Made by a program: the position numbers and the translations under genes. 64,000 bases of DNA from Schistosoma haematobium (Eukaryota; Platyhelminthes; Trematoda; Strigeidida; Schistosomatidae): contig NC_067198.1 in assembly GCF_000699445.3 (NCBI RefSeq), positions 42,029,691 through 42,093,690 on the forward strand, written 5' to 3'. Shown piece after piece: positions 10,688 to 22,112 of this stretch. How positions within the stretch are numbered: the first letter of the stretch is position 1; each line of letters opens with the position of its first letter. The notes beneath the pieces were generated by a model that was not told the origin of the DNA, did not search any database, and saw only the letters and a program-made list of their open reading frames with translations.

Positions 10688-11734
10688 ATGAATGAGAATC
10701 ATAACTGGACGACATTTTACACACCAGTAAACAATTTGATTGATTGCATGATGTTAGAACAAGGACATCCAAATGCCAGTAAAATATTATGTGATATTTC
10801 AATATTTCTTGGAAGTTTTATGGCTTATATATTCCCATTGATTGGAGTCTTCGATTTGATTTCTAATTGTATTGTTGCTATAATATTTCTATATTATCTA
10901 GTGCAACATAATAGACAATTTGTATATCTAGGTGTTCTTGCTATATCAGATATTTCATTAGTTATTATTATTGGATGGTTATATTGGTTTCCTACATTTG
11001 GTTTACCATTTGCAACATCAGGAAATGTATATTATTTCATTTCATTAACATCAACTACTAGTTGTAAATTGTATATGTTCTTTCAATCGGTTACATGTAT
11101 TTTTCGTGGAAATATCTTTCTAATAATGGCATTCGATCGTTTGTTGTTAATTCATAAACCATTAATCTTTAGGAGATATTCCAAATATATTGTCTGGATA
11201 ATAATCAGCACAGTCTTCATTATAACTATTATAATGTCATTACCCATTTCCATCAATAGTGATTTGATTCTCATAACTAATCGTAATGTATGTTGGCATA
11301 AACACTACATTGGTTTCCTAATCATTTATCAAGCTTTATTTTCATACACATGTCTAACACAATTTTTAATTGTCATTATGATTGATACATTTTTCTTAGT
11401 GAAAGTGATACGTTGGTCACGTGGTCGTCTTCAACCAACGGATACACAAACATCAAAAATGATAAACAATTCACGTACTGTCACTATGCTTATCCTTCAC
11501 ATTTTTGCATTTTTATGTGCATTACCATGTGGAATATCTTTTCTTCTTACAATCTCTGTTGATCGTTTAAACTATAACATTCCAATAGGATTACTCTATT
11601 TCCTTCTAGTCTTTTTAAATGTAGGATGGACTTTAATTTTTCTTCAATCATCTTTAAACATTATTATATATTGTATTCACATCGAGAAATTCAAAAGAAT
11701 CCTATTCAAACCACTTTTTGCTTGTCGTAACTAA
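10688..11734 (+). CDS. Orphan rhodopsin-like GPCR 2, PROF1-like
   Basis: This intronless frame of 348 codons starts at an ATG matched by its paralogues. Landmarks: a sequon at N6 (NWT) and another at N29 (NAS); N60 in TM1; D88 in TM2; Cys126 and Cys202 as the likely TM3-loop disulfide; DRL (150-152) for DRY; P280 in TM6 (CALPC); and SSLNIIIY for NPxxY in TM7. Intracellular loop 3 is short. The motif block FPTFGLPFATSG between TM2 and TM3 is shared by the whole set. The gene is closest to receptor 4 (42476-43522). Long stretches are identical in DNA, while TM2, loop 2 and TM6-7 differ. Ligand and coupling are unknown. PROF1 membership is inferred from the single exon, the motif changes and the flatworm setting. 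Confidence 0.88.
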   Translation: MNENHNWTTFYTPVNNLIDCMMLEQGHPNASKILCDISIFLGSFMAYIFPLIGVFDLISNCIVAIIFLYYLVQHNRQFVYLGVLAISDISLVIIIGWLYWFPTFGLPFATSGNVYYFISLTSTTSCKLYMFFQSVTCIFRGNIFLIMAFDRLLLIHKPLIFRRYSKYIVWIIISTVFIITIIMSLPISINSDLILITNRNVCWHKHYIGFLIIYQALFSYTCLTQFLIVIMIDTFFLVKVIRWSRGRLQPTDTQTSKMINNSRTVTMLILHIFAFLCALPCGISFLLTISVDRLNYNIPIGLLYFLLVFLNVGWTLIFLQSSLNIIIYCIHIEKFKRILFKPLFACRN

Positions 11735-12107
11735 ATATCAACTACCAGTAAGATACAATCAGTTTCCCTTGGTAGGTGATTGAATTGATAATCCTCCTTG
11801 CCCCAGTATTTAATACATACTTACACTGTATTTCATCTAAGCTCTAAAAATCATATCATAAAATTAATAATACAGTAAACCATTAACATGTATTTGAATG
11901 TCCATCATTTTGCAAACGTAATTTTAATAACTTATTCCTAAGACTCTTACAAACCATTTCTACACATCGAATGCATATTCAAATGACATATGTTCTCAAT
12001 AAACCAATGTGTGCTTTTGATGTTGTTGAATAAAATGTTTAATTATGAATTCCATTAATCGAATATTTATTTTAGAAGGAGTATTTGCGTATATTATTAC
12101 TAATTTC
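11735..12107. other. 3' flank of receptor 2, no gene seen
   Basis: AT-rich sequence. An AATAAA lies near 11998-12003 (TCTCAATAAACC) and could serve as a polyadenylation signal, but this is weak evidence. Confidence 0.25.
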
Positions 12108-12474
12108 ATTAGTTGAGATCATGAATAAATTGAAGCTAGATCACCATGGAAAACCCAGAAGCACTGGACACCCGTCTCGTCCTATTGTAGAACTCCTCAG
12201 CAGTGCGAATCCGCAATCCCGACTAGCAAGATTCCAACACAGGACCTATCAGTCTCGCGCACTAACGCTAAACCTCTAGACCAATGAGCTGACCGGCATC
12301 CAACGATGTTAGTGTTTAACTTCAAATAACCCACCAAATTCAGTGATACATCCGCCACTGTCTTCAGTAAGTTACTATCTCACAACAGACCCGGTTGAAC
12401 TCCACTGGTCACTGCTTCTCACTAGAACTCTAGGAAATACCTCTTGGAGACGGTCACTAGTGAGCATATGTTGA
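12108..12474 (-). repeat. F2 hammerhead SINE, near full length
   Basis: The minus strand carries, in order, the 5' leader, the tRNA-like region (CAGCTCATTGGTCTAGAGG A-box region and a weak B box), the ribozyme (12161-12206) and the tail. The ribozyme keeps CTGAGGA and stem I GCACTG/CAGTGC, but GAAAC is changed to GAGAC and stem II is damaged, so cleavage is unlikely. Confidence 0.75.
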
Positions 12475-12539
12475 TTAGTATGGATTTACATATCTATACA
12501 GAAAACAAAAAAAGACGATTTGTAAAATACAATTCCCGT

Positions 12540-12790
12540 TTTCAATAAACTATTCTCAGATTCAACAATACATTAGAGATGATAACACCGAAATTAAAAA
12601 TTGGATTATTTACACCTATATAACTCTTGATGAATCCATCAAGTCAACTTCTTCTATAGAGAAACATTGACGGAAGTTCTAGAAACTCGTTCCTTTGTCC
12701 TTATCAATTCATTCTATCTTGTTTGGACAAAGGTGGAATTGCAACGGTCAACAGTTCTAACACAGCTCTTCTAGTACGAGCAAAACACTA
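12540..12790 (+). repeat. Dispersed repeat related to 41130-41300
   Basis: Blocks such as CAGATTCAACAATACATTAG and TTCTAACACAGCTCTTCTAG match the reverse complement of 41130-41300. An extra stretch of about 85 bp sits between the blocks here. The nature of the repeat is unknown. Confidence 0.45.
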
Positions 12791-13950
12791 ACCATATTAA
12801 GGAATAGTTTGTTAAAATCTCTAATGCTTCACATACTTTGAATGACAGAATTGATCGAATTACGAATCAACAGCCATTATTAACATTCGAATTAACCATC
12901 AATTTTCTAGTATATTCTGAATCAATGACCTAATAGAGATTTCGACCATAAAATGACAAATCTAATATTGCCACATCTGTTGCATTCTCATAACACTAGT
13001 GCTGATATTTCCTCTGTGTAATTACGCTTCTCTTTCATCGGTCAGTCTTTTAACATAGTTACCCAACCCAACATCACACCAGTAAATACCACTTAACGCA
13101 CACTCAAACTTTTTATGATTTTTGTTCCCTACATAAACTTCTGCATTATAAATAAATATATTCAACCGTGTTCTCAAATTTTAACAAAAGGAACACTGAA
13201 ACAGCAAGATAACTATTTAAATCCATAGTTTACAATGAGTATAGACAACGAGTGACTAAGGAGAATGATATGAATCTCTTTTGTGACTGGCTGTTCTACA
13301 TAGCTACATATTGATCATGAAAGTAAAACCAATCAGGGGATGTGCAACAAACTACCACTCGAATCAACCAGTTCTGCAAATCAACGATGTTCACGAGTTC
13401 ATCTTCATAAGTAGTAATTCGATAGTGTAATATTGAAACTGTGAAATGCAATTTTTTCTCATAGATAACAACTGAGTTCCAACGATGGTGTGCTGACGAA
13501 TGCAGTATGTAACTTGTATTGTTTGTTGGATACGTTTATTTAATTATTTCTGACGGAAAATAATTACATGTTTTCGAATAGTCTCTATGATTCTGACAAA
13601 CATATTATCGCAGGTGTTATACACATTTTTCGAGAACAGTTAGCATGCACCTGAAAAAACTTAGATCACCATATCTGACACCTTGTGTATCCACAAAGAA
13701 TTCATTTCCTGAATAACATCCTTCTCAAAAGATTCAGTTGAATATTATTACCATTCCGTTCGTATGGTGATGAGAAAAGATGGATCGATATCTTCATATA
13801 ATCGATAAAAAATCAATTGTGGTTAATGCTCAAAAGATTGTTGCTAGAAAAATTATTTTTATTATATCCCAACGAAAAGAAAAACCATATTTCTGATGTT
13901 TTTATTTACCTATCTACTCTGAAGAAGTGGCTTACATTAAGTTGCAAAAT
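12791..13950. other. Stretch with no gene recognised
   Basis: Over 1.1 kb of AT-rich sequence with no long frame. A block near 13915-13955 (CTCTGAAGAAGTGGCTTACAT) resembles part of the inverted repeat arms at 36628-37410. Confidence 0.3.
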
Positions 13951-13954
13951 TTTC

Positions 13955-14110
13955 GAATCTCGCGAGGAGGGATCGTGAATGCCACTGCTGAGGAGCCCAA
14001 TACTAGGATGAAACGGCCGTCCAGTGCTTCCAGGTTTTCATTGGTGATCTAGCTTCAATTGATTCATGATCTCAACTATTAAAATTACTATAATATTTAC
14101 AAAACTTCTG
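13955..14110 (+). repeat. F2 hammerhead SINE, 3' half
   Basis: The ribozyme at 13982-14027 has core CTGAGGA, GAAAC, GGCCGTC and stem I CACTG/CAGTG. Stem II is weakened (GCCC/GGAT). The tail runs to the SR2-like element that starts 80 bp downstream. Confidence 0.65.
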
Positions 14111-14190
14111 ATAAAAATATATCTATTATTACCTAATGGTCAATTTATTTGAAAAGAAAAATTCATTTGTTTATTTGTTTAAGTAAGTTT

Positions 14191-14340
14191 AACTCCGCCT
14201 GGAGTCCCTCCGGGGGCTACTGCCGGTCCCAAGCCCGGATAAAGGAGGAGGGTTGGGCATGGGGTTAGCGTCCCCATCCCGTAGAAAACTAACTCGCTAA
14301 AAAAACGCTAACCAGAAAAAATTATTCAAACCTTTTAAAC
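14191..14340 (+). promoter_or_regulatory. SR2-like 5' module
   Basis: This GC-rich 5' untranslated module recurs at 36775, 61433 and 61961, and in truncated form at 45104. Visible structure: an ATGGGG/CCCCAT hairpin (about 14259-14277) whose loop TTAGCG is complementary to two downstream CGCTAA copies, which allows a pseudoknot. It probably holds the internal promoter or an RNA structure. Function is inferred. Confidence 0.5.
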
Positions 14341-14379
14341 TCTGCCCTGGGAGTCAGAAGATCTTCATTTAGAAGAATT

Positions 14380-15549
14380 ATGACGCCTCATGATGAAAAC
14401 CGAATCCCTTCGGAAGTTACGAGGCCGATGCCCCTTCTGACAACCAGAGCGATCATTTATTTAGGTACATGGAATGTTCGTACAATGTGGGACACCGGAA
14501 GAGCCTTCCAGATTGCTGCAGAAATGAAAAGATACAACCTAGAGGTACTTGGGATCAGTGAAACACATTGGACACAAGTTGGACAACAACGACTAACTAC
14601 AGGAGAGCTCCTGTTATACTCCGGCCATGAAGAAGAAAATGCACCACATACACAAGGAGTTGCATTGATGCTGTCCAAACAAGCGCAAAATGCACTTATA
14701 GGATGGGAATCTCATGGACCAAGGATCATCAAAGCCTCGTTTAAAACAAAGAAAGAGGGCATTTCAGTGAACATCATCCAATGCTATGCGCCTACCAACG
14801 ACTACAATGAAGACGCTAAAGATCAATTCTACAATAGGCTGCAGTCAATAGTCGAGAAGTGCCCAACAAAGGACCTGACCATTCTGATAGGAGATTTCAA
14901 CGCCAATGTTGGAACGGACAACACTGGATATGAAGACATCATGGGACGACACGGACTGGGAGAAAGAAACGAAAATGGTGAGAGATTTGCAAATCTATGT
15001 GCCTTCAATAAGCTGGTCATAGGCGGCACCATAGTCCCACATAAACGCATACACAAAACCACATGGACTTCACCGGATCACTCTACACAAAACCAAATCA
15101 ACCATATTTGCATCAACAAAACGTTCAGGAGGACTATAGAGGACGTGAGAACCAAGAGAGGAGCTGATATAGCATCAGATCATCACTTACTGGTCGCCAA
15201 GATGAAATTGAAACTCAAGAAGCACCGAACAACGGGGCGGACAATATCACAAAAGTTCAATACGGCTTTTCTTCGGGATACTGACAAACTCAACAAATTC
15301 AAGATAGTCCTCAGCAACAAGTTCCAGGCCTTTCATGATCTACTCAATGGAGAAGGAACTACTGTGGAGAGCAACTGGAAGGGGATCAAAGAAGCAATCA
15401 CTTCAACATGCCATGAGGTTCTGGGTCACAAGAAGCACCACCACAAGGAATGGATCACTGTTGGTACACTGGATAAGATTCAAGAAAGGAGGAACAAGAA
15501 GGCAGCGATCAATACCAGCCGAACAAGAGCAGAGAAAGTCAAGGCATGA
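14380..15549 (+). pseudogene. SR2-like apurinic-type endonuclease domain
   Basis: The frame of 389 codons covers the exonuclease/endonuclease/phosphatase fold that nicks target DNA for target-primed reverse transcription. Motifs: GTWNVRTM (Asn32), GISETHW (Glu61), GDFNANVG (Asp172, Asn174) and SDHHL (Asp267, His268). At residue 241 the expected Asp of the QIDHI motif is Asn (QINHI); the copy at 45225-46016 keeps Asp. The frame ends in an in-frame TGA inside the linker that should run on into the RT. Both changes are shared with the copy at 26695-28115. The start ATG follows the 5' module directly. Confidence 0.8.
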
Positions 15550-15733
15550 GCTGAATGCACAGAATCAACCAAGCAAGTGAAGAGGGGCATCAGAACCGAC
15601 AAATGTAAATATGTGGAAGATCTAACAATGAAGGTGGAAAAGGCTGCAAGAGAAGGAAACATGAAACAATTGTATGACACAACAAAGAAACTCTCTGGAA
15701 ATCACCGTAAACCAGAACGACCACTGAAAAGCA

Positions 15734-17396
15734 AGAAGGCAAGGTAATCGCCAACATTGAAGAACAACGAAAGAGGTGGGTAGAACACTTCAAGGAACTC
15801 TTGAATCGACCAGCTCCACTGAACCCACCCAACATCGAAGCAGCACCCACGGACCTCCCAATCAATGTTGGCCCACCAACAATTGAAGAAATCAGCATGG
15901 CCATCAGACAAATCAAGAGCGGCAAGGCAGCAGGACCGGACAACATCCCAGCAGAGGCACTAAAAGCAGACGTAGCGGCAACTGCAAGGATACTCCACAT
16001 TCTCTTCAATAAGATTCGGGATGAGGAACAAGTACCAAAAGACTGGAAAGAAGGACTTCTGATCAAAATACCGAAGAAAGGCGATCTCAGCAACTGTGAT
16101 AACTACAGGGGCATCACTCTTCTCTCAATACCGGGAAAAGTCTTCAACAGGGTATTGTTAAACAGGATGAAGGACTGCGTAGACGCCCAACTTCGTGACC
16201 AACAGGCAGGATTCCGTAAGGATAGATCGTGTACAGACCAAATCGTAACTCTACGGATAATTGTGGAACAATCAATTGAATGGAATTCGTCACTCTACAT
16301 CAACTTCATTGACTACGAAAAGGCATTTGATAGAGTGGACAGAACAACACTATGGAAACTTCTTCGACACTACGGCGTGCCTCAGAAGATAGTCAATATC
16401 ATACAGAACTCATATGATGGATTACACTGCAAAATTGTGCATGGACGACAGTTGACAAAGTCGTTCGCAGTAAAGACCGGTGTTAGGCAAGGTTGCTTAC
16501 TCTCACCCTTTCTCTTTCTCCTGGTGATCGACTGGATCATGAAGACGTCAACGTCTGAAGGGAAGCGCGGGATACAATGGACATCTAAGATGCAGTTGGA
16601 CGATCTAGACTTCTTAGACGATCTGGCCCTTCTATCCCAAACGCAACAACAGATGCAGGAGAAGACGAACAGTGTGGCAGCAGCCTCAGCAGCAATAGGT
16701 CTCAATATACACAAAGGGAAAAGCAGGATTCTCCGATACAACACAGAATGCACCAATCCAATCACAATTGACGGAGAAGATTTGGAAGATGTAAAAACCT
16801 TTACGTATTTGGGCAGCATCATTGATGAACAGGGTGGATCTGATGCAGATGTGAAGGAGCGGATCGGCAAAGCAAGAGCAGCATATTTACAACTGAAGAA
16901 CATCTGGAACTCAAAGCAACTGTCAACCAACACCAAGGTCAGGATTTTCAATACAAATGTCAAGACAGTTCTACTGTATGTGGCAGAAACCTGGAGAACT
17001 ACAAAAGCCATCATCCAGAAAATACAGGTGTTTATCAACAATTGTCTACGCAAAATACTTCAGATCCGTTGGCCGGACACTATTAGCAACAACCTACTGT
17101 GGGAGAGAACAAACCAGATCCCAGTGGAGGAAGAAATCAGGAAGAAGTGCTGGAAGTGGATAGGACACACATTGAGGAAAGCACCCAACTGCGTCACAAG
17201 ACAAGCCCTCACATGGAATCCTGAAGGTCAAAGGAAAAGAGGAAGACCAAAGAACACATTACGCCGAGAAATGGAGATAGACATGAGAAAAATGAACAAG
17301 AATTGGATGGAACTAGTAAAGAAGGCCCAGGACAGAGTGGGTTGGAGAATGCTGGTCAGCGGCCTATGCTCCATTGGGAGTAACAGGCGTAAGTAA
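15734..17396 (+). pseudogene. SR2-like reverse transcriptase domain
   Basis: This frame is open after a one-base deletion near 15731-15739 that separates it from the endonuclease. An apparent start at 15801 is a TTG, so it is not a true initiation site. RT motifs in order: [29 protein letters not shown] (motif A, about 16303), [18 protein letters not shown] (motif B), and [10 protein letters not shown] (motif C, 16611-16623), where the usual Ala of FADD is Leu. A C-terminal region ([13 protein letters not shown] ... [11 protein letters not shown]) follows to the 3' end. Apart from the frameshift and the A-to-L change the domain looks complete. Confidence 0.85.
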
Positions 17397-17883
17397 GTAA
17401 GTAAGTAAGTTTAACCCTATTAAAATTACATCATGTTGAAATTTGTTTTGAATTGGATAACTGATAATCAATAAGGAAATACACTATTGGATACTAAAGC
17501 GGTTGTCATGACCAGAACATGGCAGATCGTACCCACAACCTTCAGTCTATCATTTGTTCACTTAACGTCTAGACCACTGCCTAACTTCGATCCATTGACG
17601 ATATTAAAATACAATCATTTATACTTTCACTATCTTACATTCATTATGTTTGAACTCCATTAATCACGGCTTCTCACTTCAAATCATAGAATTAGATCCA
17701 ACATTTAATCACTAAGTCTAATTATTTATTAAAATTCACTGAATTGTTATTTAATATTTCATTATACAGTTTTGAATAAACAAATGATCAGCAAAGAAAT
17801 AGATTTAAGGGACATAAGGGATATATCATCAGTGAGATGAATCATTTAAATAAAATTATTGTTTAAATCTACTTGGTGTTGTT

Positions 17884-18040
17884 TTACTTGTATCTTCCCA
17901 TTATTATTTAAGACTGTGAACGGTACTGGGTTCGAATCCCTGGGTGAAGATCAACTCTGGGATTCAGGTACATCCAGCCGACGAGTTCCAAATAGGACGA
18001 AACGCGCGTCCTCCATTCCATTGCTAGCCACTATCCAGTC
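17884..18040 (+). repeat. Sm-alpha-like hammerhead repeat
   Basis: A B box (GGGTTCGAATCCC) at about 17928-17941 precedes the ribozyme (about 17970-18014). The core is CCGACGA instead of CTGANGA, so U4 is lost. GTTCC/GGAC, GAAAC and GCGCGTC are present. The preceding 17884-17922 matches the family tail in reverse orientation, an inverted junction. Confidence 0.65.
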
Positions 18041-18369
18041 TTTGCTTAGAATTATTGTTTAGTTGAAATAAAGATACATGATCAAGAAATCTATATTTCA
18101 CACTGTTGATTATGCGATTCTCATGTTTTGTTAATTTCCTCCTACAACAGTTATTTATTGAATTAAAGGAACTCATTGTGTTGTTGAATTCAGAGAAGAA
18201 ACATCTCTTTTTGACGAGATTATTTACTTAAACTAAACATTCGTATTTATAGTTGTTTGGCAAATATATAAGTCTATAGGAAGATCGAAAAGATTACATT
18301 GATTACATTGAAAATGGAAAAATAAACCCCCTTCCTCTTAAAAACTTATTACTACTATTAATAACAGCA
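18041..18369. other. Stretch with no gene recognised
   Basis: AT-rich sequence; no recurring element seen. Confidence 0.3.
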
Positions 18370-19440
18370 TTCAATTTTTAAAAAATGTCGCTGACATTGT
18401 TGAGTACAGGCATCAATCCTTGAATATATCTCACTGAATTGTCCATACGTAATGTACTTAACTCATTTTATTGAAGTTTGGTGATTCTAAGCGACTTCTT
18501 CATACTTCAGTCACGTGATAATATGATTTCTCATATTGGTTATTTCCATCTAGTTTTCGGTGTATTTCAATGTAGATCATTTACTGAATAAACAATCTCA
18601 GTTGTTTCGTAATGACATATTTTCTCACAAATATAAAGTTTCATTAAATATTTTGGAAGTACTTAATTGTTACTACTACGTTTATCGCCCCCATATACCC
18701 TGGTACGTCCGAGAATGGGGAGAGTCGGCTTTCTCCCCTCGAAATGCTCTCACCTGGCCATGCGTATACAGCCACTGACTGGGAAGTACTACTCACTGCC
18801 CTCTCGTGGTGGGGGTATTGTTTTGGAAATTGAGAGCAAGAAAAGCGAATGTCTGGCACTTTAACAGGGTTGGTGGACTCGGAGGAACCACCTAAGTGAG
18901 TTAGAAAACCCTGATTCCAAACCAATGGTTCTCATGGGCTCCAATATCCCGAGGGAACAAATGGCGTACGAACCAATCGTTGGTCACCGGCTACCATGAG
19001 AATGTATCTCCTAACGTTGCTTCACTGCCTTGTGGATTAGACATCGAGGTCAAAAGCTCCGGGTGTGGCCTCCACAGAAAATCCACCTGCTTCGGTTTGG
19101 GCACTCGGGCAGTATCACAGACCACACACAAATCAGGTGACTTGTGTGGCGCCTATGTATTTGGTGCCCCTTTTTACCGATATATATGTGTTCAACCAAA
19201 TAAATAAATAAATGAACTACGTTTTTCAGTAAACATTCCATTACAAATTTACTATGTAAATTGATTTATAATATTACATTTGTTACTTCTATGCTATTGT
19301 ATATCAATTTTTCATTGAGCTCAGTGAATTTTTTTCAAATTCCAACCATCAGTTTGAAAGTAACCTTATGGGTTAAAATAGTTTACATGAGCAAACAATC
19401 ACATAACTATTCAATAAAGCAGTTTTTGACTTACTGGCCT
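18370..19440 (+). repeat. Segment duplicated in inverse at 58470-59540
   Basis: The whole 1.07-kb segment matches the reverse complement of 58470-59540 at roughly 85% by eye, well beyond the edges of the embedded GC-richer repeat. The flanking block CTCATATTGGTTATTTCC and the downstream block ACATGAGCAAACAATCA are present in both. This may be a segmental duplication, or a longer repeat whose true ends are these. Confidence 0.7.
18668..19212 (+). repeat. GC-richer dispersed repeat G with AAAT tail
   Basis: It runs from about CGCCCCCATATACCCTGG to an (AAAT)n tail. Copies lie at about 58668-59182 (-) and 63243-63725 (+). The simple-repeat tail and moderate length suggest a non-autonomous retroelement. 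Short frames in it differ between copies and do not look coding. Confidence 0.6.
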
Positions 19441-19754
19441 ATCGACTACTTTGGTTATATGTTGTAATTACTGATCGGATACATATTTTTATTTTATCAG
19501 TAAATCTTATGCGAACAACAATATCCAAGTACCTATACATTATCCGACTGGATCAGATCAATCACTTACTGATCAACTCAAATTCAACTAAACTTGGTAA
19601 CGAATAGATGGATTGTAAGTTATACTATATGACATGTTTCTCATAAATGAATTGATTTCTGCGTACATAGTATAATAGTTTAGTTTGTGTTATGCTTATG
19701 CTCAAACGTATAACCTTTATGACTAATCAAACTAAATGTAATTTAATAATCAAA

Positions 19755-20080
19755 TTCAGGAGGCAATGAAAGTTAGATCACCATGGAAAACCCAGAAGCA
19801 CTAGATGGCCGTCTCGTCCTACTATGGGACTCCTCAGCAGTGCATATCAGTCTCGCGCGCTAACGCTCAACCACTAGACCACTGAGCTGACTGGCATCTA
19901 ACGGTGTCAATGTCTAACTTCAACTAATCCACCAAATTGAGCGACACATCCACCATTGTCTTCAGTGAGTTACTATCTCACAACAGACCCGGTTGAACTC
20001 CACTGATCACTGCTTCTCACTAGAACTCCAGGAAATACCTCTTGGAGACAGTCACCAGTGAGTATATGATAATTATAATC
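19755..20080 (-). repeat. F2 hammerhead SINE, near full length
   Basis: The minus strand shows 5' leader, tRNA-like region, ribozyme (19798-19843) and tail. About 30 bp between the tRNA-like region and the ribozyme are missing compared with other copies. The core CTGAGGA and stem II GTCC/GGAC are intact, but GAAAC is GAGAC. Confidence 0.75.
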
Positions 20081-20304
20081 AAACAGGGGTTTTGTGGAGA
20101 TTATAGTAAATTCATAATTGAATTCATGAGTAAAACTCAATGTATTTATTATCATTAATTTATTACCAAGTATACAAATGTTTGAAATCTCATTGAGTAA
20201 TTAGGTAAAATTTTCAATAAACTTAATCAAATTACTCACTAGTTAGTAATCAGTATGATCATTCACTATTCCTTTGTATTGATAAATTATTGTCCATGTA
20301 AGCA

Positions 20305-20580
20305 ATGATGGATAGTGGCTAGCAGTGGAATCTAGGACGCTCGTTTCGTCCTATATGGGACTCGTCAGCTGGATGTACCTGTATCTCAGAGTTGATGTTC
20401 ACTCTAGGACAGAACGCGCGTCCTGGATTCCTTTGCTAGCCACTATCCATCATTGCTTACAAAAAGCTTGTGAATCAAGGCAATATCGAAGCAATACGAG
20501 CAGTATGCGCATACGTCAATAACAGACTGATCAATTGCAGTCTTAAACCTCAATGGGAAGATACAAACCAAACAATATCA
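20305..20580. repeat. Sm-alpha-like hammerhead fold-back
   Basis: The left part (20305-20405, minus) holds a nearly complete hammerhead at 20329-20373: stem I ATCTAG/CTGGAT, core CTGACGA, GTCC/GGAC, GAAAC, GAGCGTC. The right part (from about 20408, plus) starts at stem II (GGAC, then AGAACGCGCGTCC) and continues through the tail GCCACTATCCATCATTGC to 20575. The two tails form an inverted repeat of about 50 bp. Confidence 0.7.
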
Positions 20581-20774
20581 AGTGAATTCATTGTCTATGC
20601 AGTTCTAATATTCATTCTAATCAATATGATATAATTTAATGTTGGTTAATTATTCAAGTTTCACTATTCATTCACACTAATCAGTGACATTTCGAGATAA
20701 ATGGTACTTGACTGTTTTTTAATAAAATATTAAAAGTTTCTCATTTAGATTACTACATCAATAATTATCCTTTA

Positions 20775-21610
20775 TGTTATAGCCCAAAGCCACCAATCAG
20801 AAGCAGCGAATTATCGATCGAACCAAGGACGCGTAAAACACATGCGAGCAGCCTAGAGCCCTGATTGGTCCTGCATTCCGCCTGGTCCAGCCAGTTAAGT
20901 CCAAAACACCAATCTCAGCCTCTGCAATATGAATCATTACATTTCAAACATACTGAGTTTATATACCAATCAAAGAGACCACAACGTACCAGTAAAATAT
21001 GAAACAACATTTGTAATCACAATTGATTGATCACTGGGTAGTGATCAATGTCATGTGTGTCAAGTCCTTATTTAATGTAGATCGGATGCTATCGATCAAG
21101 TTACAATATGGCCACTAATCTAGGTGACTCGACATTGCGGGCACTATATATTGACATTAGATGGTGGTTGGAGGTAGTCGACAGGAAACCCTGAACCCGG
21201 GTTTCGTGCTACTTGGCACTCGTCAGCAAGTTGTACCTGTAATCTTGAGGAAACTGGTGATCCCTGGCGGATTCGATCCCGTGTCACCCACCTTCACAGT
21301 CAGAGACGTTATCACTGAGCTAGCCGCGCCGCGACTGACCTGCTGTAGGATTGAGATGTAATCACAGTTGTGCAAGATTTAGCGAAAAGCGGTTGTGAAT
21401 ATGGGAGGCAGTTACTAATAGACAGGGCATAATTCAAGAATGGCAAGTCGTATAATAATGGTTCATAGGTCAAAATAAAGCTCATAATAAGAGGGAAATG
21501 AATATGTATAGTTTAGTTATTTAACAATTATACGGTAAAAATATACGTATAGTATTGGTCCATAATGGATTTCAAAAGTTACCATTCATTATGTTTAACG
21601 GGACATAACA
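20775..21610 (-). mobile_element. Solo LTR, family A, interrupted by a SINE
   Basis: The minus strand runs from TGTTATGTCC (ending at 21610) to a TATAACA end, matching 62428-62891. It is interrupted at 21025-21356 by an F3 hammerhead SINE. The interruption is flanked by TGTAATCACAATTG (about 21011-21024) and TGTAATCACAGTTG (about 21357-21370), a clear target duplication. Confidence 0.7.
21025..21356 (-). repeat. F3 hammerhead SINE, full length
   Basis: In minus orientation: A-box region GGCTAGCTCAGTGA (21312-21328), B box GGGATCGAATCC (21269-21280), then a hammerhead (21189-21230) with core CTGACGA, stem II GTGC/GCAC, GAAAC and a compact stem III ACCCGGGT. Stem I is a short CTTG/CAGG pairing with one wobble. 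The tail follows to 21025. The insertion boundaries are set by a 14-bp target duplication in the host LTR. This family shares the tRNA-plus-hammerhead plan of Sm-alpha but differs in sequence. Confidence 0.75.
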
Positions 21611-22004
21611 CTTTTGTTTGATTAGTTCTCATTTCTATACTCCATAATGATCTTACATTATATTCATTGGTCTCTATTCAAATATTGGCATAAATATCAT
21701 ATATATACATTATAAACTGGTCTCATTTGAATCATCGTTCATGTTTTAAATGATGGAATGATATATTTGATTGACCTGATTCTATTCTCAGAGAAAACTC
21801 GCTTCAATATTACCTAAGCCTTATTGAATGAAATTCCGTAATATTACACTTTGGTTATTATTCTAAACAAAAAATGTCTAAACTTATATTGATCAACTAT
21901 CATTCATTATCTCTTATAAAATTTAATTTTAATGAGATAGAACAATTTATTTTTGAATTTAACTAATGATTATCAAGTTTATTTTAATAAAATGGGTCAA
22001 ACTA
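21611..22004. other. Stretch with no gene recognised
   Basis: AT-rich sequence without recurring elements that I can identify. Confidence 0.3.
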
Positions 22005-22112
22005 CATATGTGGATGAAGTTTTGTTAATTGAGTTGAATAGTTTGATCGTTCTTGTGAACGATGAACTTCATCAAAATCATCCACCTTAGCTACAAATAT
22101 TCTCCACCATCT

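Larger units (their letters stand above)
14191..17402 (+). mobile_element. Full-length SR2-like (RTE clade) LINE
   Basis: The element runs from AACTCCGCCTGG to a (GTAA)n tail. The flanking AAGTAAGTTTAA occurs on both sides (14181-14192 and 17403-17414), consistent with a target duplication, although the tail repeat has a similar sequence. Order: 5' module, endonuclease, RT, short 3' end. RTE elements normally have one long frame encoding both enzymes. Here the frame is split by a TGA (15547-15549) and a one-base deletion near 15731-15739, so this copy is not autonomous. Confidence 0.85.

Noticed and set aside
14191..14340. HDV-like ribozyme at the SR2-like 5' end
   Set aside because: No convincing nested double pseudoknot was found by hand. 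Only a GGGCT/AGCCC pairing and a separate hairpin are clear.
15801..17396. RT region as a separate gene starting at 15801
   Set aside because: The first codon is TTG and the frame is open further upstream. It is the frameshifted second half of the LINE frame.
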